In this document: one piece after another, positions 10,031-20,275 of the stretch
Layout: the number at the start of each line of letters is the position of its first letter
Position numbering within the stretch: the first letter of the stretch is position 1
DNA from: Termitomyces sp. T153
Lineage: Eukaryota; Basidiomycota; Agaricomycetes; Agaricales; Lyophyllaceae
Assembly (NCBI GenBank): GCA_018296165.2
Contig: JACKQL020000018.1
Location: forward strand, 62,001-126,000
Direction: 5' to 3'
Length of the DNA stretch: 64,000 nt
The notes under the pieces: generated by a model
Seen by the model: only the letters and a program-made list of their open reading frames with translations
Databases searched by the model: none
Told to the model about the DNA's origin: nothing
Made by a program: the position numbers and the translations under genes

Positions 10031-12861
10031 TTTTTACAAATATTCTCACTTTGGACATTGTTAGTCTTCTTTCACCAATTAGGGATGGAATGCAGGAAAA
10101 TTGGTTTTTCCATCTTTGCACCAATTTGCTATTACTTGGCCATGTTGCTAATGCTGAAAGATATAAATGTGGAGTAGCAATAACTGTTGGACTTGATATA
10201 AAGTAGACAACAAAGTTAACTGTTTCACAGATGCTTTGCATGAGATATGAATGGCTGTCATCCTGTTCACATCATCCCATCAATCTTATTGTATACACAA
10301 AAATTAGAACTATCTTGCCTTTGTGACACATTCAAAAACTTGTTGAAGCATTAGTGGACACTGCCTTGATAATTGAAGTAAATTCATAGCCTCTATCCAG
10401 AACAGCACATGAATTTCAAGGAACTTCTCTATTTTGTTCAAAATATTGATGTGCTCTTTGGAGATGGCTTTCCTCATGTGTTGTGCCCAGTGCTGACATG
10501 CATATTGTAAGACTCCTGATATGTTCCTCTTGGTACAAGTCTGAAGGTTGGGCACTTGTGAATCCTTTAAAAATGATGAAGGTAAATTGCAGATGTTGAA
10601 CTGAAGTTCCCTTTGCATGATATCCAGGCATGAATGGGCAAGTAGAGCATGATGAGAGGCAGCATTGCAGGACATGTCCATGGTATAACCTGAAGAACTG
10701 TTCAAATGTGTTAGACATATTTGAGATGATTCTCCTTGAGCAAATATGAAGTCTGGAAAAGAAGCATGGTACCAAAATACCCTATCCTCTTTGATATAGA
10801 GAACAGCATGGAGCTTTTTAACAAGATCATCAGCTCGCTCTTCCATATCCTTTACATTTATAATATTGCAGAGTCCTGCAGCAACAGAAGTGGATATACG
10901 TTCCTCTGCAGATAGAATGTTATGCAAAATTCTTAAGCGAGCTGAAATGAGATTTTTTGGCACATCAAATGTTCCAGATAATATTTGATGATATAAAGCA
11001 TAAACTGGTGCCAGTGCTTTTGGCATGTCTGAAAATTCTGAAGATATCATGATTTCTGGTGGGTCAAGCAGCTGTCCCATTAGCTCATATTGTTCTCCCA
11101 AGGTTCTTCCCAATGATATATACCTCACAACTGTTGAAGCATAGATAAACAGCCCATTTGCCTTCATTCCAAGTTCTTTGAGTTCAAGCTTATTCTGAAA
11201 CACTGGCAGGGCATTGTGCAGGTATGTCATAATATCCCTATCAGCCTGTTCCTGAGATACATCTTGAAGATGACAGATTGTGTCAGGTGCAAAGGAGTTA
11301 TATAGCTTGGCAAGCTCAGGATCTGGTCGGCTTGTTACAAGAAACTTGAGCCCTTGCAGATGCCCACTTTCAATGGTCAGAAGCAGTCTTTCAAGAAATT
11401 TTGCTCCTGCTTTCCCCTCAATTTCATCCAAGGCATCAATAACTATGAGGTATGGTGGTAGGTCTGGAGAGTGGCTTTCAACAGACTTTTGCCAAGGTCC
11501 AACTAAAAGGTCTTCCATCTGATCTGATAATTGTTTGTGAACAGAGTCAGATTTTATAATTGACTTTGCATATGACTGAGAGTGATGAGCAAGCTGATAT
11601 GCCAGAGTAGGAATGATATATTTTTGTAGCTTTGTTTCTTCAAATTGCCTAGAGCAAAAGAATGTGGCTTGCAAAGTGTTAAAAACTTCCTCATTCTTAT
11701 CAAAGTGCTGAGCTACAGAGTAGGCAATAGTTGATTTGCCTGAGCCTGCATGACCAGTCAGCCAGAAAATTGGTGGGCTTGTAGATGCTTGAGCCCATTC
11801 ATAAATATGTTTGAGAATGGAAACACGTGTTCCTGGTTGGCAAGGTCCACGAGACAATGTTTGCACACCTTCAAGATTGTAATTGTATATAGCTTTGTTA
11901 GAATGAGGCCAACTGTTTATTTGTAGTTGCTAAGAATTCATTTAGTTCAAAACAATTACTTAAAGCCATGTAAATCTCATACATCAAATAATTGATGCAA
12001 ATTATAGACATTCTGATCAACCTTGAGAGCAAGCCTAACCTAAAGGAAATCATTGTTAGCTTTCTATTCCACACACATATAAGCCATCTCACCTGGAAAT
12101 CTTTTACCTCCTCATTGATGTAGTTGAAAATACCATTGAGCTGTGATTTGTCCTGCTCATTCTGGAGAATTTTCTTCCATGTTGCATTCTTGAATATAGT
12201 ATGAAGTTCATTAAGCTTGATAGCAAGTTTCCTACACAGCATCAGCTTTAAACAATAGGTAAACAGCATTTAACACACTCAGCAAAGGCTTTCATCAAAT
12301 CCTTTGAGTCTGTATCATTGTCATTGGCTAATGTATCTTCCATAGCACTGAGACGTTCTTGAGTTCTTCCTATCTGAGTTTTTAATTCATCATTGTTGTC
12401 AGAAACAGCCTGGCATTGATTTCAGCTGATGCCTGATAGAATATGGAAAAAAATTACATTCTTCAGCTCGATTAGAGTGTTGATAATACCAACAGGAACC
12501 CGGACTGGTGTTCCAGCCAATAATCTTTCAGCCTTCTTCAGCAAGAGCTCAATGCCATTCCAAGCATCTTTCATCATGTTACCTGAGCTGTGATCTGTGG
12601 AGGAACTTTGAACCAAAGGGCTAAGATGACCAATGTCCATTGTGCTTACCTGTATCCATGGAGCTTGGTACTGATGAAGATACATCTAGCAAGGCATTTC
12701 CTGAAATAATATTGACACGAGAAAAGCCAGTCGACCGTGACAATGTGTTTGAAGGATTAACCTGAGTACTTATGAGCAGGTGATGAATCACAACTTTTCG
12801 GAATTTTTGCATGGAACCATTGAGTGAGCTTCTGTGTCTTTGAGGTCTGGTTTGTGGACAT
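8154..12861 (-). pseudogene. NACHT-WD40 STAND receptor, copy 1 (broken at both ends)
   Basis: A fungal NLR-like protein: helical N-terminus, NACHT NTPase, WD40 array, presumably a cytosolic non-self or self-recognition switch. Exons inferred by comparison with copy 2: 12774-12861, 12650-12700, 12458-12594, 12279-12409, 12093-12231, 11983-12039 (57-nt micro-exon), 10319-11929 and 8154-10262; they sum to 1440 codons plus stop. Walker A GHAGSGKST is near residue 260 and Walker B LIVIDALDEI near 362. WD40 units of 42 residues run from about residue 815. Two lesions: the intron 1 donor is CATAAGT where copy 2 has CGTAAGT, so read-through would meet TAA within a few codons; and a 1-nt deletion in the last repeat (about 8180) ends the protein in VLYSSRS, without the C-terminal cap of copy 2. 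Introns otherwise match copy 2. The body is CpG-poor. Confidence 0.88.
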
Positions 12862-14280
12862 GTTTCAGCAGTGACAGAGCTAGACAATGCGAAGAAGATG
12901 AACGATAGCGATAGAGAGAGTGCCACCAGTACACCTGCCATGTTTCCCGATGAGACCGGTGTGGCCATGTTTTGCCTAGTTCTGAATATGAGCAAGCAAG
13001 TCCCAAGGCTCTCCCTGCCCATGACCACATCCTTCAGGCACGCTTCTCACTATCACCTTTTCGATATGCGCGTGGGCCGGATCGTTCCATGCTGTCGGGT
13101 CTCCGCCAACCAGTCATCTAATCCTGTCCAACTGATTCGGAGAGAACTCAACAGCCTCGTCTCATTGTCCCCTCTGCGCTCACGGGAATCTCCACTTTCC
13201 ATGCGCGAGAAAACCGTCAATGCAGATAGGTGTCAATGACCTATCCGCAAATGGTATCGCATCCATCTGGCAAACAATAGCTCGGACATTTGCAGTGCCC
13301 ACTCGGCATTCCCTTATGACATCCCCGTCCACGTTGACCTGTCCTGTCATCTTCATCCTTGCTGCTTCTAGCTGTACAGCCCTTCTTCCATGCTCGCCGC
13401 TTCTGCGCCCATCCCGTTGACCAATTCGCAGGCACTCAGTGCAGCCGATTGCTGTACATGCGAGGACGATGATCCCGATGAAAAGTCATGTCTTTGATAA
13501 GTAGAGCAACCACAGTCATCAAGGAGGATTGCGTTAAGTTGGCGTCCTAACCTCCTTCCGGGTCATCCTTGATGACACACGAGTCTATGCAAGAGCAACG
13601 GTAGGCACCTATCAGACATAAGCTCCATGCTGCCGGCGTAGGACGAACGAGTTGTTCTTCCACAGCTTACATTGTTTCAGAAGCATAAGCAGAGCAAAGT
13701 CGCAGTCACACTTGGACTGGCAGTCAAAGATGTCGATTTCTGGCACACGGGAGTGAAGATGACGCGTTGGATGGATTGACCACGGAAAGCTTCATCTCAC
13801 ACCTACAGGAACGAGTACACGGCTGAATCCCCCAAGAACGGCGATCGCAGCACAACCACGTTCTTTAGGTACTTCACGTTGTGTAAACCACTTTTTTGCG
13901 CACTTCGCTTTCGCCATATCCCATGCTATTGGATCACGCTTCCCATCGTATAGCACGAACTATCATATAAGAATTACTTCGGACACGTTTACTCTGCAGC
14001 AGGGAGGGCTTGGCGCGCACGGCCGCGGAACTGAATCCTCCAGGAGCGGCGGCCGCAGCACGTCCACGTTCTTCTACGGCTGGGCAAACCACTTTTCCCG
14101 CACACTGTGCTTTCGCCGTTATTTCAGGCGCCCGTATCACCCTTGACAACGTATAGCACGAACTATCACCATACACGGAGTACTTCGGCACCTTTATTTT
14201 GCAGTAGGGAGGCCTTGGCCTTCCCAGGGTGGAGATCGAGGGTTTACCGGAGTGTGTTGTGTGGTTCCACTGAAACGAGG
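12862..14280. other. Duplicated upstream flank of NLR copy 1, with 195-bp tandem repeat
   Basis: The flank has ordinary CpG content and is matched closely by 48913-50350. About 13826-14022 and 14033-14225 are diverged direct repeats sharing a GAATCC(T/C)CC start, TTTCGCC and TCGTATAGCACGAACTATCA. Minus-strand frames through both units read similar peptides (AKAQCA, then PGGFS or LGGFS), so the repeat may once have been coding. I recognise no protein. The promoter of the receptor should lie here, on the high-coordinate side of 12861. Confidence 0.55.
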
Positions 14281-16640
14281 GAAGATGGAACGAATGTTCA
14301 GCCAGGGACTCCATCAGAATCCATATACATCTCCTAAGTAGAAGAAAACTGTGAGATGTTTAGAACGAGTTTGTATGGTCTCTCTGTCTACTCTAGAATG
14401 GTACATCTGACGCATCTACCTCCTAGAACCAACCACTGTCTTCAACGACGAGAATTGCACACCTGAAACTAAATTGAAGCAGCTCCAAGGACGTGGGAAT
14501 TGGGGAAGACTGCTACAGTTCGTTCCCGGATGGTGGAGGCGCAGAATGCAGGATTCGAATCAGACTCTGCGTGGAGAAGGAAGCAAACGAGTGGATAATT
14601 GATACAATATGTGAACGAAGAGGAAAAGAGCATTTCATGTAGATAATGTGTTGAGTGAGATTGGCAGAGGTGGAGGTACAAAGCCTACTCTCGTCTCCCT
14701 TCCGGAACAAATTTTGATACTTTCTTCTCAGCTCCTGCACCTCCGTTATTTTAATACCATCTTCTCGGGAAGGATGGTGAATATTATGAAGGCTGTAGAT
14801 AGTTGCACTTCTCTTCCACATTCATCTAACCGAGTTGACCGTGTCTGAAATCTTAGTATTACGAAATAGTTTCCTCGATATTCATGTAGGGATGGTGATT
14901 TGCGGCTTAGGCTCTCGCTCAGGGTCTGCTGTAACGTGTTCCTGAACTAATAGTTCTCGAATCCAATCAATATTGAAATACACAGAAGTGAGTTGATCCC
15001 GCCTTTCTATCAGTCTGGGGCGATAACTGATGGCATATACCACAACTTGCTCAATCAGATTCAAGATGATCATCAGGTCACACCATATATATCCAACAAC
15101 TCATGTAATAGTCTTGAAGAAAGAAGGGGTGAGTAACAAAAAGGGGGGGTCCAGGTTGAATATCCTGAAGGCAATGATGGACAGAGGTCTCGTTCCATTC
15201 CTTTCTTGAATCAATTGTCATACCATCTGCATAATTCCCCTGCCGTTTTGATGACAAGAGATAAACCATGAAAAATAACTTTGATCATGGTTTCACATGC
15301 TGGAAAAACTCGTGCGAACCTTCAGTAATCTACATCTATAAAACCCCGTCCTTTCTTGCCACCCTTGCCCCCTTTTGCTAATGCACCTCCTCTAACCTTG
15401 TCGCTAAAACATTGAGCAGAGAAACAAAACAGAGAAAATCAAAACATGCACTTACTTTGTCTCCTCCGTCCTTTACCTTCAATCCGTTACTGAACCAGCC
15501 ATCACTGACGACGGTTGGCTAGGATTAGCAGTGTGAAGATGGGGCAAATATTGTTCATGATTAGCGCTTTACCTCGTAGAATCTCTTTCATATCGAAACG
15601 GGACGAAAAATGTACTCGGTTTCCTACTGAGACCTAAATTCAAAAATGACCATGAGCTCATGTGAAATAAGTGATTTATTGAGGCGGCCCTAAAGAGGTT
15701 TGAATTATCAAGGAGGGACAAATGTATAGTGTCTTTTCACCAACGAGAAAGCCATGCATTCACCATCACCGAGAAAATGTGGCATCGTCTTCAAGGGGAA
15801 AGGACATTTTGATGACGAGAAAAGCAATAAACGCGAACTGATAAAGAGGGTCTGATGATGTGACATGTAAATGTCTGAAGTTTCTTTTTCATTCTCTAGT
15901 GGACTTCAGGTAGAAATACTGGACGAATTTGGGACCGGGTAAAATCATTTGAGAAGAAACAGAAACATTCCCAATTTTCGCTCAAATATCAGCAATATTT
16001 CCAAACGTCCGATCTCGCTTGATACTGTTGGTGTCGTGCAATATGTGTAAGTGCGCACGGTGAAAAATTACAGAATGATTTGATGAACTCCCAACCTGTG
16101 AGGAAGTAGTCCAGATAAACATCGACTGCACTGGGGCCGGTGGGCGAATAGATCTCGGTCAGAACCCCAGCGCTGCGTATTCAAGCTGACAAGAAACATT
16201 AGCAGGTGTCGATACAAGCACATGAACCTCTTCTACAATCAGATTGGTACGGGAAAAGATGACATCAACAGCAATTTTCTCGCAGATGAAAGGCAAGTCT
16301 TCTCTCACATAGTACGACAGGCCTTTAATGAGCTGTTTGACGTTTTTTGACGCTCAATCAGGTAGGTTCCCCAGTGTGAAGATACCTCAGCTTCGACGAG
16401 ATGAAATTCAGCTTTGGTTTTTTTTGCATGGATCAGAGGATTCAGTTAATCCTGCTCTCATTCGATCAATTTGTGCTCTTTGATGATGATGAAAGAAAGG
16501 AATTCTTGGAGGTCTGAATGAGCAAGGAGCATCAAGACTGGACAGCAAGAAAGTCTCATTCATTATGCCTCTTTGAAATATCAAGTAAGTTGAGTGTTTA
16601 CCAATTTTTCCGTTGTGAATGCTGAACATGTACATTTTTT
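14281..16640 (-). pseudogene. 3' part of unrecognised multi-exon gene, copy c
   Basis: Homologous to 50350-52260 and to the third copy at 55929-57299 plus 62177-63100. Recognisable minus-strand pieces include SREDG...TEVQELRRKYQ (about 14700-14780), a TAFIIFIS-like stretch, and REDLPF near 16300. Relative to copy b, about 16200-16260 lacks part of an exon and frames are broken. The 5' part of the same gene sits far away at 31150-31566, because a block of about 14.5 kb separates them. I do not recognise the family. Confidence 0.5.
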
Positions 16641-16667
16641 TTCTCTAGATAACACTAACACTAACAC

Positions 16668-17358
16668 TCAGCACGAGACCGGCTGGATCCGCACACGCGA
16701 CGAGTTGGGCGGCAGGTGCCCCAGCACCTCGTTGTGTCCCAGTGCCGGGACCATCAGCTGCACCTGGATCTCCAGCACCGGCGGGGGCTCAGCCTTGTCC
16801 AGCTCCCGATTGTAGTTGGTGAGTAGCTCAGAGTCAGCGTTCTCCATATTGAACTACAAAGCCTGTTTTTGATACCAAGTCAGTGAATTAAATAGCTTGA
16901 CGACGGACCCACTTGTCGAGCCTCTGTGCAGATGAGGGGCTGGTGTTATGTGCCTCGCCGACGACGTTGAGGAGCTTGGTGTATGTTGGAATCTGCACTG
17001 GGGGCACCTAGATATCACAGATACTGTAAGTAATCCGACCTCAGTCTTCATGATAGAAACAACTAAGTTATGTACCCAGATATCACGGATACTGTAAGTA
17101 ATCTAACTAGTATATATCAGTAAAGTATTTTAGTACGAAAAACTGATTGGCTCACCCTCAGTGTTCGTAATAGAAACAACTGAGGGTGCCTGTAGACATG
17201 TCAAGATATATATATCCTCTCCAGTTTCTTGTTCTTTGTTCACTGATGTGATCAGTTTCATGGCGGGTCAGGTACACTTACGGTGTCCCTGGAAACCAGG
17301 TTGTAACAGTGTAGAGATGTAACATGATCTGGGCCCGCTGGGTATCAGACGAGCTCAT
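16668..17358 (-). pseudogene. Hypothetical gene interrupted by a Copia solo LTR
   Basis: Minus strand. An ATG at 17358 starts MSSSDTQRAQIM; the frame continues beyond the LTR as YTKLLNVVGEAHNTSPSSAQ. After a probable intron (about 16855-16910, with a CTGAC branch-like motif) comes NMENADSELLTNYNRELDKA, ending SSRVRIQPVSC and TGA at 16668-16670. The reading frames join across the LTR once one copy of its 5-bp duplication is discounted, which supports a real gene hit by an insertion. The family is unknown to me. The intron boundaries are a guess. Confidence 0.5.
16984..17308 (+). mobile_element. Copia solo LTR with 5-bp target-site duplication
   Basis: A 325-bp segment beginning TGTTGGAATCTG and ending GGTTGTAACA, flanked on both sides by GTGTA (16979-16983 and 17309-17313). 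It contains an AT-rich TATA-like run (AAGATATATATATCC). It resembles 37217-37546 in the start, the TACTGTAAGTAATC or ATACAGACT repeats and the GGCTCACCCTCA block. No internal Copia domains are attached, so it is a solo LTR left by recombination. Confidence 0.88.
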
Positions 17359-19399
17359 GATTGCAGAATTCACGGGGCTGATGCCGCTCGAGCGTCGTGC
17401 TCATGGCCAGCATCCATCCTCCATTAGGTAACCATTCGCCAATCTTCTCAATTGCACCGCCACCATCACTATTCTTCGCACTTTCGTATCATACTCGCCC
17501 GTGTGTACTGTGGTCTCTGTGAGAACATTATGGTTGGTTAGCATGTTCCCTGAACCTGCGTGAATAGAATCCAGTGATGAGTAGACTGTTTTCATTCGAT
17601 TACCACGATACCGAGAGCAACAAAAGTAACTCAGAGAAAACTGTATTGCAAGAGATATACAGCATACGCTCGGATGTTTCTAGTCATACTCCCACATCTA
17701 AGTATACACACACAAGATAACAAGCCTCCAAACTCTGCTCGAATTAAGTACATACGTATGTATGTCACGCTGATGCTAAGTAATGTTAAAATCCACATAC
17801 CGATACTCATAGCGCGTAATTTCCTTATATCAATGAATCAATCACCCCAAATGAACAACGAGCCTCGAAGCCTGAAGCCTGAAGCTTGAAGTATAATTTC
17901 AAACATCTACTATGATGCACGCTTATTTAAGTTCAGAACACCACGACCGCGACCGCGACTCAGCTCAACAACTCAAGACTCGTGCGCGACTCCCATTCAG
18001 CAAAGCCTGCTTATGCCCTAGAGATTGCAAAAATCCTGAATAAAATTGACAGCTGCAGGGCTGCCGGGTAAGGAACATGAGAATCTGGCCAGCGAGAGAG
18101 CTTGGACAACGTAGAGGAGAGTACACACTGCATCGCAATTGTTGACCAATCACTCAGAACGCGTCTGCGGCCATATTTACGAATCAAGAAACAAGTTATA
18201 CGCGTTGACATTAACGTTCGCCCCTGCCGCAATCAGTTGTCAGTATCACTCGGACTACATGCTTCTCACACCTCTTAGAGGTCCTCGATCATAATATAAT
18301 GCCCATGGGCTAAAAAAACGATCGCCAGGACCCAGTTAAGTTCCTTCTCAATCTATGATACATACCGCCGATTGTTGAGCTTTGATCCCTCCTCAGCACT
18401 AAAGCCCGTGCTCGGAACCTGTGAGACTGTAGTATTGGGACTGATTTGGAACCACCTTCCAGTCGTCCGTACTCCAAAGATATCGAACGCGCATGAGAAT
18501 CGATACGAGATAACACATCAAAGAAAACCTTGGGTAAAAATTTGTGAACTAGACGAGGGGCTGGTTAGGCTGGTTACCTACCGTGAACTACCGCACCTTC
18601 ATCTTTCAAGTTTTCGACCGAACACCAGTTGGTTGGGACTGCATTACTTCGCCGGAAGTTCCAGAGTTCCAACATTCCAGAGTTCCAGAGCCCAATATTT
18701 AGTAAAGAAAAAGGAGTACTAAGGTCTAAAAGAAACCTCAGGTACAGGTTCAAATATCATCGCCGGCTACTGATTGACAACAGTGCTGTCAATCAACGAT
18801 GAGGTTGACAGAGGGCTCGTTCCAAAATCCAGGCTGATTACTTACCACTCACTACTGTACCTCCAACTCTAGTTTTTGATCAGACACCACTTTGGTTGTG
18901 AGCACTAGTTATTTCGCCGGAAGCTCTAGACTTATAGCATCTCCAGAGTTCCAGAGCCCAGTATTCGGTGAAAAAAGAACAGTACTGCATTCTCAACACT
19001 CGTCGACTCTTTGTCCCGATAGTCTGTGCGCTCCGAACTCACCACAAACTTGAAGAAAGCTCGCCTCTATTGCTATGGATCTCTTTGAAGAGGAGAATCG
19101 CGTTCAAGACCGGGTTACTTGTGACTATACTTACTATGTGGCATGCCGTGGTGTCCACCTTGCAGTGGACTTGACAAGGAGTTATGTGACGGTGATGGTG
19201 ATTTTATTTTTAAGGACTGTGGAAGCGAAAGGGTCAGCAGATAAGCAATCGTGTGGAAGGTTCAGAGGCAGCAATTCCAACTTGCTTCAAAGCTGATAGA
19301 TGAGAGACCCAAGTAGACAACAGTGGGTTGTCGCGAGTATCGCACATCATGCATCATGTGTCAACAATGGTCCGTGCGTTACCCCCGACACTTCCCTAC
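17359..19399. other. Intergenic region with a dispersed direct repeat
   Basis: No gene is supported. About 18570-18720 and 18832-18990 are diverged direct repeats, each ending in TTCGCCGGAAG...CCAGAGTTCCAGAGCCCA(A/G)TATT. A short plus-strand frame at 19075-19296 (MDLFEEENRVQD) has no recognised relatives. Confidence 0.45.
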
Positions 19400-19410
19400 A
19401 TATATAAATC
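19398..19410 (+). promoter_or_regulatory. TATA-like box of the U2 snRNA gene
   Basis: CATATATAAAT lies about 30 bp upstream of the inferred U2 5' end, the spacing of a Pol II core promoter. No other element is claimed. Confidence 0.5.
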
Positions 19411-19432
19411 CGCACCCAACATTAGAATTTCT

Positions 19433-19618
19433 TTACCACTCTGGCCTTTTGGCTTAGATCAAGTGTAGTATCTGTTCTTAATAGTTTAACCACTATTATG
19501 GAGGCACCGCCTCCATTTCTGGTTATCTAATTTTTGCCGCCCTTGTCCTCCTGCGCTCTGCTTGCAACGCGGGGGCACGATGACCTTGCCGCTGCACTTC
19601 TTGGCTTGTGTCGTCGGG
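19433..19618 (+). ncRNA. U2 spliceosomal snRNA
   Basis: The 5' third matches the universal U2 core: GGCCTTTTGGCTTAGATCAA, then GTGTAGTATCTGTTCTTA, which includes GTAGTA, the branch-point-pairing sequence. Stem-loop IIa is AATAGT...ACTATT and IIb is GGAGGC-ACC-GCCTCC. The Sm site ATTTTTG follows at about 19530. The 3' hairpin CGATGAC...GTCGTCG closes the RNA. The length, about 186 nt, fits metazoan-type U2. The 5' end is set by alignment to the conserved core and could shift by 2-3 nt. The folding partners are intact, so this looks functional. Confidence 0.94.
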
Positions 19619-20275
19619 GGATTTCATTTGCTTCCTTCTTTTTGCTGGTTCTTTTGGATACAGGCCGGTGGTCATGTATCTAAATGCCAGCACATGGATT
19701 GATTGTATTGATTGTACCTTTTGTTCGATAATATATTACAATTGTCAAAAATTTCTGCTGACTTGTGCTCGATCCTCAGAGTTATGCATCTTTCTGAATT
19801 TCCTGAAATCCGTACGGACTAGGAAATACGAACCAATATCAGCTGAATGAGGTCTTGTAACATGATACGACATTTCAAGGCGAATTTGAGTAAAACACGT
19901 GATGATTACAGGCTCCAGGAGAAGATCGAGAGAACAAGTGGTTCAACTTGAAAGTTTCTGACGGCTAGTATTCAGAAAGGACGTTACATATGTGTGAGTT
20001 TTCCCTTCAGGTCATGTCTGAATCACTGTCCATGCAGAGTCACAACTGAGATCAGACGCTTGATTACCTCCTTCTGAGGTGCAAAACTTCCAACTTCTAC
20101 TTCCACCCTTGTCAAAAAACCTGTATTCCGACCCCAGATATGATATGCCAGTGATGCAATCCAAATTGAGTCATATGGAATTGTTGATGGGGACCTACTG
20201 ATCTATGTACTCTTACCCCCATTAATAAAAGTTTTTCCGCTTCAAGTTGGACCAGACGCTTAACGCTGGACACCC

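Noticed and set aside
8203..10206. Long plus-strand open frames opposite the WD40 array (also 44603-46228)
   Set aside because: They repeat with the 126-bp WD40 period (MDFPSGENATDV...) and are antisense shadows created by the codon use of a near-identical repeat; no independent signal supports them.
11930..12092. A single 163-nt intron in receptor copy 1
   Set aside because: It contains a conserved in-frame 57-nt exon with good GT-AG borders on both sides, and the same split holds in copy 2.
16655..16676. Telomere-type repeat at the left edge of the 14.5-kb block
   Set aside because: AACACTAACACTAACACT is only about three units and is not the TTAGGG-type repeat expected for these fungi.
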